The notes below the pieces were generated by a model. That model was not told the origin of the DNA. It did no database searches and saw only the letters and a program-made list of their open reading frames with translations. Both the position numbers and the translations under genes were made by a program. DNA of 64,000 nucleotides, taken from a virus. Below, in pieces: positions 55,703-63,862 of the stretch; within the stretch, counting starts at the first letter, position 1, and each line of letters opens with the position of its first letter. Where the stretch lies: positions 1-64,000 of the IMG/VR virus record IMGVR_UViG_3300025115_000007. The stretch is one strand, 5' to 3'.

Positions 55703-58700
55703 ATGTCGCTTTCCGAAAACGCTATAAAAATCTTCAAAACACTGTATTGCCTTCCTGGGGAAGAAATAGATGATACATTCCGGCGTGTGGCCAATGAGTT
55801 TGGTAACACTAAGGAGGAGAAGGAATATGTCTTTGGGTTATTAAAGGAGAAAAAGTGGCGCCCGAATTCCCCCGTTTTCTTTAATGCTGGTACCACCCAT
55901 AAAATATTCAGTGCTTGTTTTGTGGTTGGTATACAGGATAGCATGGAAAGCATATATGATATAGCCAATGTGGCCAGGAAGATATTCCAGTATGGTGCCG
56001 GTATAGGCATACCAATTGGTAACCTAAGGGAAAAGAACGCGGACATCTATGAGGGTGATAAATCCAAAGCGCCGGTTGGTAAAAGCTCTGGTCCCATTAG
56101 CTTCATGCAGCTCTATAATGCGGTAGGCGAGACCACAAAGAGTGGTGGTCGCAATAGGAGAGCAGCTATCCTTATGGCCATGCCGGTCTGGCACCCTGAC
56201 ATAGAGGAGTTCATCAAGTGTAAGGAGGTTGACGGGTCGCTCAAGAATATGAACATCTCCGTCAACATCACCGATGAGTTCATGCAGGCCTTCAAAGACA
56301 ACACACCGTTTTCCCTAAGGACCCCAGCTACAGGTGAAGTGGTTAGTGAGGTCCAGGCCCGGGCACTTTGGGACACTATTGTGGATTCAGCCCATAAGAC
56401 AGCCGACCCCGGCGTGTTGTTCATAGACACAATCAACCGGTATAATGTGCTCCGGAGCAAGTACCTGATAGAATGCCTCAACCCCTCGTTGATTGCCGGA
56501 ACAAAGGTGATTACAAAAACCGGTATATACCCCATTGAACAATTAGAAAACAAGAGCTTTGATGTTATAAATCAACATGGTAGCTATTCTCCGGCTGAAT
56601 GTTTCCAATCAGGTAAAAACAAACAGCTTTATGAGGTTTGGTTGGAAGGTGGTAAAAAGTATTATGCTACTTCCGAACATAAATGGCCGTTATATACAAG
56701 AGATGGTTATGTAAAAACAAAAACATCAAAATTAAAAGCTGGAGACTTTTTGCCAGTACGTCAAATCGACACACTAGGATATGGTGACCTTGGTACCTAT
56801 AATGATGGATTGGCGACTGGCTGGAACCTAGGCGATGGCTGGATTACTGATAGGGGTGATAATGGTAAAAGACAATATGGGTTCTTTTTTGCCAAAGAAG
56901 ATATTGAAAACGGCATAGTCAATGAGGTAAAGAGTTGGTTGTCAAGTGTTACCGGTAACATGTATGATGGTAATACGGTGAGAAATGGATGTATGGAAAT
57001 AAATGTTATATCCAGGATATTGGATGATAAGTTCAGAAGCCTTGGGGTGGTCAAAAAGTCCGAGGGGTTACCATCATTGATTTGGACACGTTTATCTGAA
57101 GATTTTCGCCGCGGACTCATCGACGGATTGTTCTCATCAGATGGATGTATCCATAAAGACGGAAGGATTAGTCTGAACACCGCACATGAAAAATTAGCCT
57201 ATGACCTATCCGATCTACTAGGATTCTATGGTATAAAGGTACGTATATATCGGAGCAAAAAGACCGTTGCCAAATTTCCTAATGGTAAGAACTATAACAA
57301 AACATATGTATGTTACGGTATATCATTTTCCGGTGTATCCGTAGAGCATTTCCGAAAGGTTTTCAAACTCACCCATAAAAGGAAAAACGAGCTTATGCAA
57401 AACATACCATCAGTGAATCCTAAGCTCGATTCCACTCATATAAGAATCAAGAAAGTTCGGAAAACCTATATGAGGCGGGATGTATGGGATATACGAGTAT
57501 ATGATGATACCCACACGTTCAAGCTCTCTCATGTCATTACGGGTAATTGCTCCGAAATTACTATACCACCATTCGGTTCCTGCACATTATCTGCCATAAA
57601 CCTTCATAAATTCTGTGGTCCAGAAGGCTTTGACTTTGAAGCCTTTTACCATACAGCATATAAGGCCATGAGGCTCATGGATAACCTGATCGATGTCATG
57701 GAGACACCGGACCCACGCTTCAAGGAGATGGCGTCCAAATATCGTCAAATAGGTATAGGGCCAATGGGCTTGGCTGATACATTATACGAATTAAACTTGC
57801 CATATGATTCCCCCGAAGGCAGGACCATGGTTGCAAAGATTATTAAGACAATGACCACAGCGTGTATTGAAGCCTCCGCTGATATGGCCAAAGAAAAAGG
57901 TAAGTTCCATGGCTATAAGGAATGTTCTGCGGATGTCCTGGAAATTGTGCCTAAATGGATTGATGATCCAGCTGTATTGGAGAAGGTCAAGAAACATGGA
58001 CTTAGGAACGCCTTGATGACCACCTGTATGCCAACAGGCACCGTGGCTATATCATGTGATACCTCATATGGCATAGAGCCATGCTTCGGCCTGGTTGTGA
58101 CCAAGACGTTAAGTGAGACAGGTGAGAAGATGAATATGGTCAACCCTGTGTTCCAGCGCAAATATGAGAATGAGGCCTGGTTCACACCCGACCTATTAGA
58201 AAAGATCGGCCAGAACAAGGGGTCATTGAAGAACCTACGAGGTATACCAAAGGAGGTCCGGGATGTATATGTTGTGGCCCATGACATTAAGGCCAAAGAC
58301 CGGATCGACATGCAGGCCTGTATTCAGACTCATATTACCGCTGCCATATCATCCACTGTGAATTTACCGGAGACAGCCACACGGGATGAAGTATCGGAGA
58401 TATACCGGTACGCATACACCAAGGGACTCAAGGGGATAACCATATACAGAGATGGATCCAAAAAGTCTCAACCAATCACTTTCTCTAAGGAAACACAGCA
58501 GGTGCGTAGCAATTTTGTGAGGCCATCGAAATTACAAGCCAATGTGCATGTAGTGGAAACAGGGAATGGGAAAATGTACTGTACCATAAGCACCCATGCT
58601 AACAAGCCGGTTGAGATTTTTATTTCCATGGGTAAAGGTGGTAACCTATTGAATACCTTCTGCGAAGCACTTGGCCGAACAACCTCCATTGCACTCCAGC

Positions 58701-58981
58701 ATGGGGTTCCAATCGATGTGGTCATAAAGACCATGATTGGTATTAACTCGGACAGACCAGTCTGGACTAGATTGGATGAGAATGACAAGAAACCGGAGCA
58801 AATCCTTAGTATTCCTGATGCGTTGGCCAAATTGCTCAGGAAGTATTATAGCAATGATGGTGGTAAAGAAAATTTCTCAACCGGTGACGGTGACTTTTGC
58901 TCGAAATGTGGAACCTGGTCGATACAGTTCATTGAAGGATGCAGCATATGTACCAATTGCTCTGAAAGTAAGTGTTCCTAG
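55703..58981 (+). CDS. nrdJ: Class II ribonucleotide reductase (NrdJ) with an intein
   Basis: 1092 residues; 738 after removing the intein. NrdJ blocks: NSPVFFNAG, SACFVVG (first redox Cys), GGRNRRAAILMAMPVWHPD, NP-CSEI (the catalytic Cys loop, split by the intein), CMPTGTVA, KGITIYRDGSK. The C-terminus has CSKCG...CSICTNCSES cysteines. Makes deoxynucleotides with adenosylcobalamin, so the phage needs host B12. Preceded by AAGGAG. Confidence 0.92.
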   Translation: MSLSENAIKIFKTLYCLPGEEIDDTFRRVANEFGNTKEEKEYVFGLLKEKKWRPNSPVFFNAGTTHKIFSACFVVGIQDSMESIYDIANVARKIFQYGAGIGIPIGNLREKNADIYEGDKSKAPVGKSSGPISFMQLYNAVGETTKSGGRNRRAAILMAMPVWHPDIEEFIKCKEVDGSLKNMNISVNITDEFMQAFKDNTPFSLRTPATGEVVSEVQARALWDTIVDSAHKTADPGVLFIDTINRYNVLRSKYLIECLNPSLIAGTKVITKTGIYPIEQLENKSFDVINQHGSYSPAECFQSGKNKQLYEVWLEGGKKYYATSEHKWPLYTRDGYVKTKTSKLKAGDFLPVRQIDTLGYGDLGTYNDGLATGWNLGDGWITDRGDNGKRQYGFFFAKEDIENGIVNEVKSWLSSVTGNMYDGNTVRNGCMEINVISRILDDKFRSLGVVKKSEGLPSLIWTRLSEDFRRGLIDGLFSSDGCIHKDGRISLNTAHEKLAYDLSDLLGFYGIKVRIYRSKKTVAKFPNGKNYNKTYVCYGISFSGVSVEHFRKVFKLTHKRKNELMQNIPSVNPKLDSTHIRIKKVRKTYMRRDVWDIRVYDDTHTFKLSHVITGNCSEITIPPFGSCTLSAINLHKFCGPEGFDFEAFYHTAYKAMRLMDNLIDVMETPDPRFKEMASKYRQIGIGPMGLADTLYELNLPYDSPEGRTMVAKIIKTMTTACIEASADMAKEKGKFHGYKECSADVLEIVPKWIDDPAVLEKVKKHGLRNALMTTCMPTGTVAISCDTSYGIEPCFGLVVTKTLSETGEKMNMVNPVFQRKYENEAWFTPDLLEKIGQNKGSLKNLRGIPKEVRDVYVVAHDIKAKDRIDMQACIQTHITAAISSTVNLPETATRDEVSEIYRYAYTKGLKGITIYRDGSKKSQPITFSKETQQVRSNFVRPSKLQANVHVVETGNGKMYCTISTHANKPVEIFISMGKGGNLLNTFCEALGRTTSIALQHGVPIDVVIKTMIGINSDRPVWTRLDENDKKPEQILSIPDALAKLLRKYYSNDGGKENFSTGDGDFCSKCGTWSIQFIEGCSICTNCSESKCS
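56486..57547 (+). other. LAGLIDADG intein inside nrdJ
   Basis: 354 residues (262-615 of the host protein). Starts Ser1-LIAGTKVITKTG after ECLNP and ends VITGN before Cys+1 of CSEI. Two dodecapeptides, GWNLGDGWIT and GLIDGLFSSDG, mark the homing endonuclease. The penultimate residue is Gly instead of the usual His. Inserted right at the catalytic cysteine, so splicing is essential for activity. Confidence 0.88.
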
Positions 58982-59020
58982 TATGTCCTATATAGAAAAA
59001 TCATCAACCAAACATTTTTC

Positions 59021-59050
59021 TTGACAAACGGTATTCACTTGTGCTATAAT
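59021..59050 (+). promoter_or_regulatory. Sigma70-like promoter for the primase operon
   Basis: TTGACA, 18 bases, TATAAT. Confidence 0.65.
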
Positions 59051-59084
59051 CCCTCAAAAATGAACAGGAAAGGAGTATTGGTCT

Positions 59085-59288
59085 ATGTTGGTAAGGTATA
59101 AACCAATTCTTGGAGCATTAGTTGGAATGGGTATTACGGTGATAGTTTTTGCCATAGCCGTTGATCTATTAGCCCTTCTATTTGGCGCAAAGGAGCTATT
59201 GCTATACCTGCTTATTGCCTTGGTTGTGCTTTTGTTGGGATGTGCAATAATGAAATGCTTTGGAAAGGTATACGATGAGAACGTTTAA
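59085..59288 (+). CDS. Small two-span membrane protein
   Basis: 67 residues, two hydrophobic helices (ILGALVGMGITVIVFAIAVD and LLLYLLIALVVLLLGCAIM). After AAAGGAG. Unknown function. Confidence 0.65.
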   Translation: MLVRYKPILGALVGMGITVIVFAIAVDLLALLFGAKELLLYLLIALVVLLLGCAIMKCFGKVYDENV

Positions 59289-59604
59289 GGACTATGATGA
59301 TGGGGCTGAAATTGCGCGAGAACTTGGTATCAGCCGCCAAGCGGTGTCAAACACGCTGAAACGGGCCATGAAGAAGGTGTATATAAGTACACAGGAATTG
59401 AATACTGGTATAAGGCCCTTTGAGGCTGCCGTACTAATGATGAAAATGTTCGAGGTGACAGATTCCAACGAGGTCAATAAGTTTTTCCATCTCTTTCCAC
59501 CAAACGTCCGTGATGAGATACGGAACGATGTTATCGAATCCAGGAGGCACAAAAAACATGAAACCAACGATGACGATGTGCAGCCAGTGTTGTCACTACA
59601 GTGA
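59275..59604 (+). CDS. Helix-turn-helix protein (sigma region 4-like)
   Basis: 109 residues from the ATG with GAAAGG upstream. DDGAEIARELGISRQAVSNTLKRAMKK is a good helix-turn-helix similar to sigma factor region 4. The rest is helical and acidic. It could help transcription switching, but is much shorter than T4 gp55. Confidence 0.65.
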   Translation: MRTFKDYDDGAEIARELGISRQAVSNTLKRAMKKVYISTQELNTGIRPFEAAVLMMKMFEVTDSNEVNKFFHLFPPNVRDEIRNDVIESRRHKKHETNDDDVQPVLSLQ

Positions 59605-59716
59605 AGCGTCTGGTAAGGCCACATGTGACAAGGTGGAGTTTGTGATGCCGATAGGTGAAGGTAGGATCTCAGTTCCATATGACTGGGAGTGTGGGTCCTA
59701 TGAGGTTCGTAAATGA
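59558..59716 (+). CDS. Small four-cysteine protein
   Basis: 52 residues from ATG after GGAGGC; the Cys pattern CSQCCHY...CDK...WECGSY suggests a metal-binding knuckle. It overlaps its neighbours, as in an operon ahead of primase. Confidence 0.55.
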   Translation: MKPTMTMCSQCCHYSEASGKATCDKVEFVMPIGEGRISVPYDWECGSYEVRK

Positions 59717-60717
59717 TACCATATGACTTTGTTCAGAATTTCCTCATGGAACACTTTACCAATGTGACATCCAAGGGTATGGATTTTGTGGCCAGGTGTT
59801 CCCTCTGTGGTGATAGCGCGAAAAACCCCAGGAAGCGTAGATTCAACCTAAAGTACAAATCCGACGGAACGGCCGGAACATATCACTGTTTTAATTGTGG
59901 CGCCTCTGGTACCTTTGTTCAGCTATATGCCCAGGTCAAAGGCCTCACCAAATCGGAGGCTTACGGGCAGATTAGGCGGTCCGCGTTCAAGAATATCAAG
60001 GCGTCCCTGAGTAAACCCAAGAAAACCGTGCCGGAACAACTGGTTATCCCAGACAATTTCAATGCCATGCGTAAGGACTGGTTAGGCCTCGGTGACACAC
60101 CCAAAGGTGCGGTACAAACCGAGTTTCAGGCCAGGCTCAAGTCATTCCTATACAAAAGATGCTTACCGGAGTCTTATCCCTTCTACATTGGAATAGGGGG
60201 TCCAACAAAAGGTCGGATAATTGTACCGATCTTCGATAGGAACGATGATATTTTATATTATCAGGCTAGATCACTAGATAGCTCCGCAACCCAAAAATAC
60301 ATGAATCCAACGCTCACCACCAAAAAAGCCATCATCCTGAACGAACACAGGTTTGCCAGGGACAAATATATTGTGGTGGTAGAAGGGCCAATTGACGCCA
60401 TATGTGTTGGTGACCAGGGGACTTGTGTGTTTGGCGCTTCGGTAGATGATGTGGTGTTAGGTCGCCTAAGGTCACTAACGGATAAAGGTGTGGTGATTGC
60501 ATTGGATAGTGACTCTGATGGGTTGCGAGGTACCAAGAAGATCATGGATAAGAGCCGATACGCTAAGTCCCTGTTCTACTTCACGATGCCTTATACGGAT
60601 GTCAAGGATATTAATCAGTGGCTTATGGAGTATCGACGCACAACAGATGTGTACACGTTTGTGCTCCAGAACAGCCGGAACTATTTGGAGCATAGGGTCC
60701 GGCTGGGTTTGGTTTAG
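59713..60717 (+). CDS. 61: DNA primase (DnaG/T4 gp61-like)
   Basis: 334 residues (T4 gp61 342). N-terminal zinc ribbon CSLCGD...CFNCGA (~29-65), then the Toprim core: VVVEGPIDAI (Glu ~224), VIALDSDSDG (Asp-x-Asp ~262). Makes RNA primers with the gp41-like helicase. Its stop shares four bases with the convergent kinase gene. Confidence 0.9.
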   Translation: MIPYDFVQNFLMEHFTNVTSKGMDFVARCSLCGDSAKNPRKRRFNLKYKSDGTAGTYHCFNCGASGTFVQLYAQVKGLTKSEAYGQIRRSAFKNIKASLSKPKKTVPEQLVIPDNFNAMRKDWLGLGDTPKGAVQTEFQARLKSFLYKRCLPESYPFYIGIGGPTKGRIIVPIFDRNDDILYYQARSLDSSATQKYMNPTLTTKKAIILNEHRFARDKYIVVVEGPIDAICVGDQGTCVFGASVDDVVLGRLRSLTDKGVVIALDSDSDGLRGTKKIMDKSRYAKSLFYFTMPYTDVKDINQWLMEYRRTTDVYTFVLQNSRNYLEHRVRLGLV

Positions 60718-61427
60718 ATGCTATGACCACCAACATTGTCATACCAGTTGGAAGCAAGCTGTTTGATGAAGGCCTGGTCGTATATCCCATCAGTTAGGTA
60801 CTTCCAGCCCTGTTCCATCATTTTATCCACGTTATCCTGGCCTTTGGGACTCAGTGGGCTATTGAAGAACCCAGTGGCTTTTTTGAATGCCGCCAGGATC
60901 ACCTCATCGGTTAGCTCCCCATCGTTGTTGTCGATCTCCAGGTAGAAATCAAACGCCGACTTGTATACCGGCTTGACCTTGGACATGGATTCATGGGATT
61001 TCCTGACGATTTCCGGAGGTACCACTCTACCCATCCTTTCCCCACGTTCCTTTGCCCGCTGGAGTGAGGTTTCCAGAGAACAGTCTACGAAGATCATACC
61101 AGTCTTATATCCCACTGTCTCCAAAATGGCCTTACGCTTCAAGGTGGTTGAACTGTTGGTGGAAGTTCCATCCACCACCAAAGGTAGCATGGAATCAATG
61201 AACATCTCAAGCTGGCTAACGGTCAGGATCTTTGATTTTGCCACATCGGAATTCCCGAAAAACTCGTAGAATTTATCAGTATTTGCAACCCTGGCATCAA
61301 TATTTCCAGACCTGATCTTGGACATGGTATAACTCTTACCGGCCCCACTGTTACCTGCCAGGAACAAGGCTCGTAGGATCCCCTTATCATTTATTCCTTC
61401 AACCAGGTATGATTCCAAACGTGACAT
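60714..61427 (-). CDS. Zeta-toxin-like P-loop kinase
   Basis: 237 residues. Walker A FLAGNSGAGKSYT (~22-34), then VVDGTSTNSSTTLKRK and IFVDCSLETSLQRAKERGERMGRVVPPE, as in zeta-toxin and polynucleotide kinases. N-terminus MSRLESYLVEG fits the capsid-targeting-like pattern. A kinase delivered with DNA is possible; partner of the RNA ligase is another option. Confidence 0.75.
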   Translation of the reverse strand: MSRLESYLVEGINDKGILRALFLAGNSGAGKSYTMSKIRSGNIDARVANTDKFYEFFGNSDVAKSKILTVSQLEMFIDSMLPLVVDGTSTNSSTTLKRKAILETVGYKTGMIFVDCSLETSLQRAKERGERMGRVVPPEIVRKSHESMSKVKPVYKSAFDFYLEIDNNDGELTDEVILAAFKKATGFFNSPLSPKGQDNVDKMMEQGWKYLTDGIYDQAFIKQLASNWYDNVGGHSI

Positions 61428-61438
61428 ATCATAACTCC

Positions 61439-62095
61439 TTAGAATATTGATGGCTTTAGATGGCCTACCCTGACTTCCGGGTCAACATGGATCGTGAAGC
61501 CGGCCTTCTTAGCCCCTATACAGAAGCCAACATCCTCCATGGAAAAGTCCCGGCACTCCCCAATCTCGTACCACTCTGGCCTGAACCAAGGATATTCCAT
61601 CGCCTCATACACACCCCTCTTGATTAGGACAAGACCGAAGCCAGTGTAGTCCACATCCAGCAATCCGTTCTCCAACCTAGTCAGCGATTTGATGTCCTCT
61701 GCCGTATACTGCTGCATCGCTTTGTGCTCTGCAAAGTAAGACTCATCAAGCTTACCACATGTAAAATGGGCACCATCTTCCATTGCCTGCAACCCGGCAA
61801 CAATATCAACATTGTGGTTCAACAGCCTCTGGATCATAGCAGGAGTATAAAGAGAATCATTGTCAATCCAACAAGTATAATCATAATCAATTTGGCCATT
61901 GAATGGTTTCTGTAACCTCCCTCTTTCCACACTTGCACCCAAGCACATGTTCCTGACATAGTAAATGTTATTGGACTGCTTCCGGCTAATGAAACACTGT
62001 ATGCCGGAACGTATGCAGTAAAACAATGTTTCACTCCACAAATCCAAAAAATGTCCGCTGAACTGTTCTCCAGGTAAACAAAATACGATCCTCAC
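61439..62095 (-). CDS. GT-A-type glycosyltransferase
   Basis: 218 residues. YDYTCWIDNDSLYTPAMIQRLL gives the DxD metal site (DND), then ADIVAGLQ-like and SMEDVGFCIGAKKAGFTIHVDPEVRVGHLK, a family 2-like acceptor region. Common in large phages, where it may glycosylate virion proteins or DNA. Just before the kinase gene. Confidence 0.8.
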   Translation of the reverse strand: MRIVFCLPGEQFSGHFLDLWSETLFYCIRSGIQCFISRKQSNNIYYVRNMCLGASVERGRLQKPFNGQIDYDYTCWIDNDSLYTPAMIQRLLNHNVDIVAGLQAMEDGAHFTCGKLDESYFAEHKAMQQYTAEDIKSLTRLENGLLDVDYTGFGLVLIKRGVYEAMEYPWFRPEWYEIGECRDFSMEDVGFCIGAKKAGFTIHVDPEVRVGHLKPSIF

Positions 62096-62201
62096 AATAT
62101 TACCCTCCTAATGTTGATTGGCAGACATAAATAACACAGCCATGCATTATTTGAACTTACCTCTATTTAGAAGTTTTGGGTTAAGGCACCCTGGGCTAGA
62201 T

Positions 62202-62294
62202 TCAAGATAGCCCATCCACAACCGAAAGATTGTGAATGTTCCTGGCCGCATTGATGTCGGCATTAAGCCTTACCCCACATGAGGAACACTCATA
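62202..62294 (-). pseudogene. tnpB: TnpB remnant (C-terminal zinc finger)
   Basis: Reads YECSSCGVRLNADINAARNI then stops, the RuvC III/zinc-finger end of TnpB, without the rest of the gene. Different family branch from the two complete copies (has DINAARN). A late box lies directly upstream. Confidence 0.7.
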
Positions 62295-62298
62295 TACC

Positions 62299-62306
62299 TA
62301 TTTATA
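62299..62306 (-). promoter_or_regulatory. T4-like late promoter box next to the TnpB remnant
   Basis: TATAAATA on the minus strand, just upstream of the remaining zinc-finger codons; it fits the position of the boxes before the complete tnpB genes. Confidence 0.4.
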
Positions 62307-62326
62307 GAAATCTCATAGGAGGCCCC

Positions 62327-62791
62327 ATGAAATTTACTCTCTCCGGACGTGATGTGATCTCACTCACCGATGAAACTTTGAAAGATTGCAAAATTCCATC
62401 TGACCAGAAAATCCATTTGATCAAAATTGATATAACCTCACCAAGCCCTAAGGCCATTGAAGCCATAACGATGATGTTCCCAAATACCAATAGGTACATC
62501 ATTTCAGCCAACTCAAATATCAAGGTGTTCAATGACACCTTCAAACGACTCACCAAGAAGTATTATGTGGAGAACGAAACTAACTCAAGACTGGTCTCGT
62601 TCCTACGCAAAAACAATAAGGTGCTGCTGAATGTGGCCAAGCTATCACCCCATGACTATACCTTTGTGGATAATGAGTCGGTCCTGGTAGACCTACTCTG
62701 GAACGTAGAGGTGATGAGTGTTCCAATCAAGTTTTATGAGTCCTGGAAGCCCCTATTCACCAACTGGCCTGGGAACCTTATATTATCATGA
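62327..62791 (+). CDS. Hypothetical protein
   Basis: 154 residues from the ATG after ATAGGAGG. Alpha/beta sequence (HLIKIDITSPSPKAIEAITMMFPNTNRYIIS) with a Rossmann-like feel, possibly a glycosyltransferase partner. Overlaps the next gene by four bases. Confidence 0.6.
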   Translation: MKFTLSGRDVISLTDETLKDCKIPSDQKIHLIKIDITSPSPKAIEAITMMFPNTNRYIISANSNIKVFNDTFKRLTKKYYVENETNSRLVSFLRKNNKVLLNVAKLSPHDYTFVDNESVLVDLLWNVEVMSVPIKFYESWKPLFTNWPGNLILS

Positions 62792-63597
62792 GCACTGCCA
62801 TAGCAATAGGCCCCTATGTTGGGGATTTCACCTCCGAGATTATATTTTTCAGGCCCTATGTCACCTGGCTCATATCTGCCCTGAAGCCAAGCTCCGTCTA
62901 TATCTCCAGCCATAAAAACAGACGCTTCTTGTACCCAGACAACATAAATTTCATACCTATCTATGAGGACCTTACCAGGTCTGAGTTTGAACAGGTTGGT
63001 GCCATCCATGAGAAGGTTAGCGGCCGCGATTACAACAACATTATTATGAAGAAGTTCAAGCTGGAAGTTCAGGCCCACCTAGGCTCCAAAGAGGTATTCT
63101 ATTACAGCATACCATATACCAGGTATACCTGGGTGCCGGAATATAAGAGGGTGTTTACGAGGCTGGTTAATGGGTCCACACGCGGAACCGAGGTCTTATT
63201 TATCCCATGTGATAATGTGCCGGAGGAGTCATTGGCTTATGTACATAATAAGCTCTCGGAAGCGCGGCCGGGGTTGATTACCCTGGGTGATATGCACACC
63301 TGGCTACCAGAACATAACATCATGCTCCGGGATCCTGGCTATTATGCCAATGCGTACCAAAACCTGGTGACACGTATTTGTGGAGCCGCGGCCGTAATAT
63401 GCCCCTCCAGCGTGTGGACAACATTGTGTGACCTGCATGGGGTGAGATGTTTCTCTTGGGGTAGATATACATTACCCATAGCAAATGAGCGAAACATAAA
63501 TATACTAAATAGTGATGAACTGGAGCCACGGGTTGTGGTTGACAGGGTGTTGGATTGGTTATCAAAATGTGAGAGGAGGGCTTATGCCAATCTTTAG
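62788..63597 (+). CDS. Glycosyltransferase-like protein
   Basis: 269 residues. The C-terminal half (ICGAAAVICPSSVWTTLCDLHGVRCFSWGRYT) resembles the nucleotide-sugar domain of GT9/GT-B glycosyltransferases; N-terminal part is a first Rossmann fold (IGPYVGDFTSEIIFFRPY). Sugar and acceptor unknown. Confidence 0.65.
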   Translation: MSTAIAIGPYVGDFTSEIIFFRPYVTWLISALKPSSVYISSHKNRRFLYPDNINFIPIYEDLTRSEFEQVGAIHEKVSGRDYNNIIMKKFKLEVQAHLGSKEVFYYSIPYTRYTWVPEYKRVFTRLVNGSTRGTEVLFIPCDNVPEESLAYVHNKLSEARPGLITLGDMHTWLPEHNIMLRDPGYYANAYQNLVTRICGAAAVICPSSVWTTLCDLHGVRCFSWGRYTLPIANERNINILNSDELEPRVVVDRVLDWLSKCERRAYANL

Positions 63598-63862
63598 TTA
63601 CCAATGCGTGTGTTGTGGGTTAGAGTCGGAAAGTATTGTGAGGTCATACAAGGTGAAAAGTATTATGTGTCCACGGTGTGGATGCGTAGCGGAAAAGATG
63701 TTTCCTAACACGATGCGCTTTGAGCTTCGGTACGATCCGAAAAAGGACCTTATATCATGGGGGAACGAGGGGTATCAGAGAACCCGGAGGTATGAGGAGC
63801 AGGATAAGATGGCCAAGAAAAATATATTTGATCGGGCGGTGGCAAATGGAAATAGTGGGTAA
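63584..63862 (+). CDS. FmdB-like zinc-ribbon protein
   Basis: 92 residues from the ATG after GAGGAGGG. MPIFSYQCVCCGLESE...MCPRCGCVAEKMF is the FmdB-type zinc ribbon; the C-terminal part is helical and charged. Function unknown. Confidence 0.75.
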   Translation: MPIFSYQCVCCGLESESIVRSYKVKSIMCPRCGCVAEKMFPNTMRFELRYDPKKDLISWGNEGYQRTRRYEEQDKMAKKNIFDRAVANGNSG

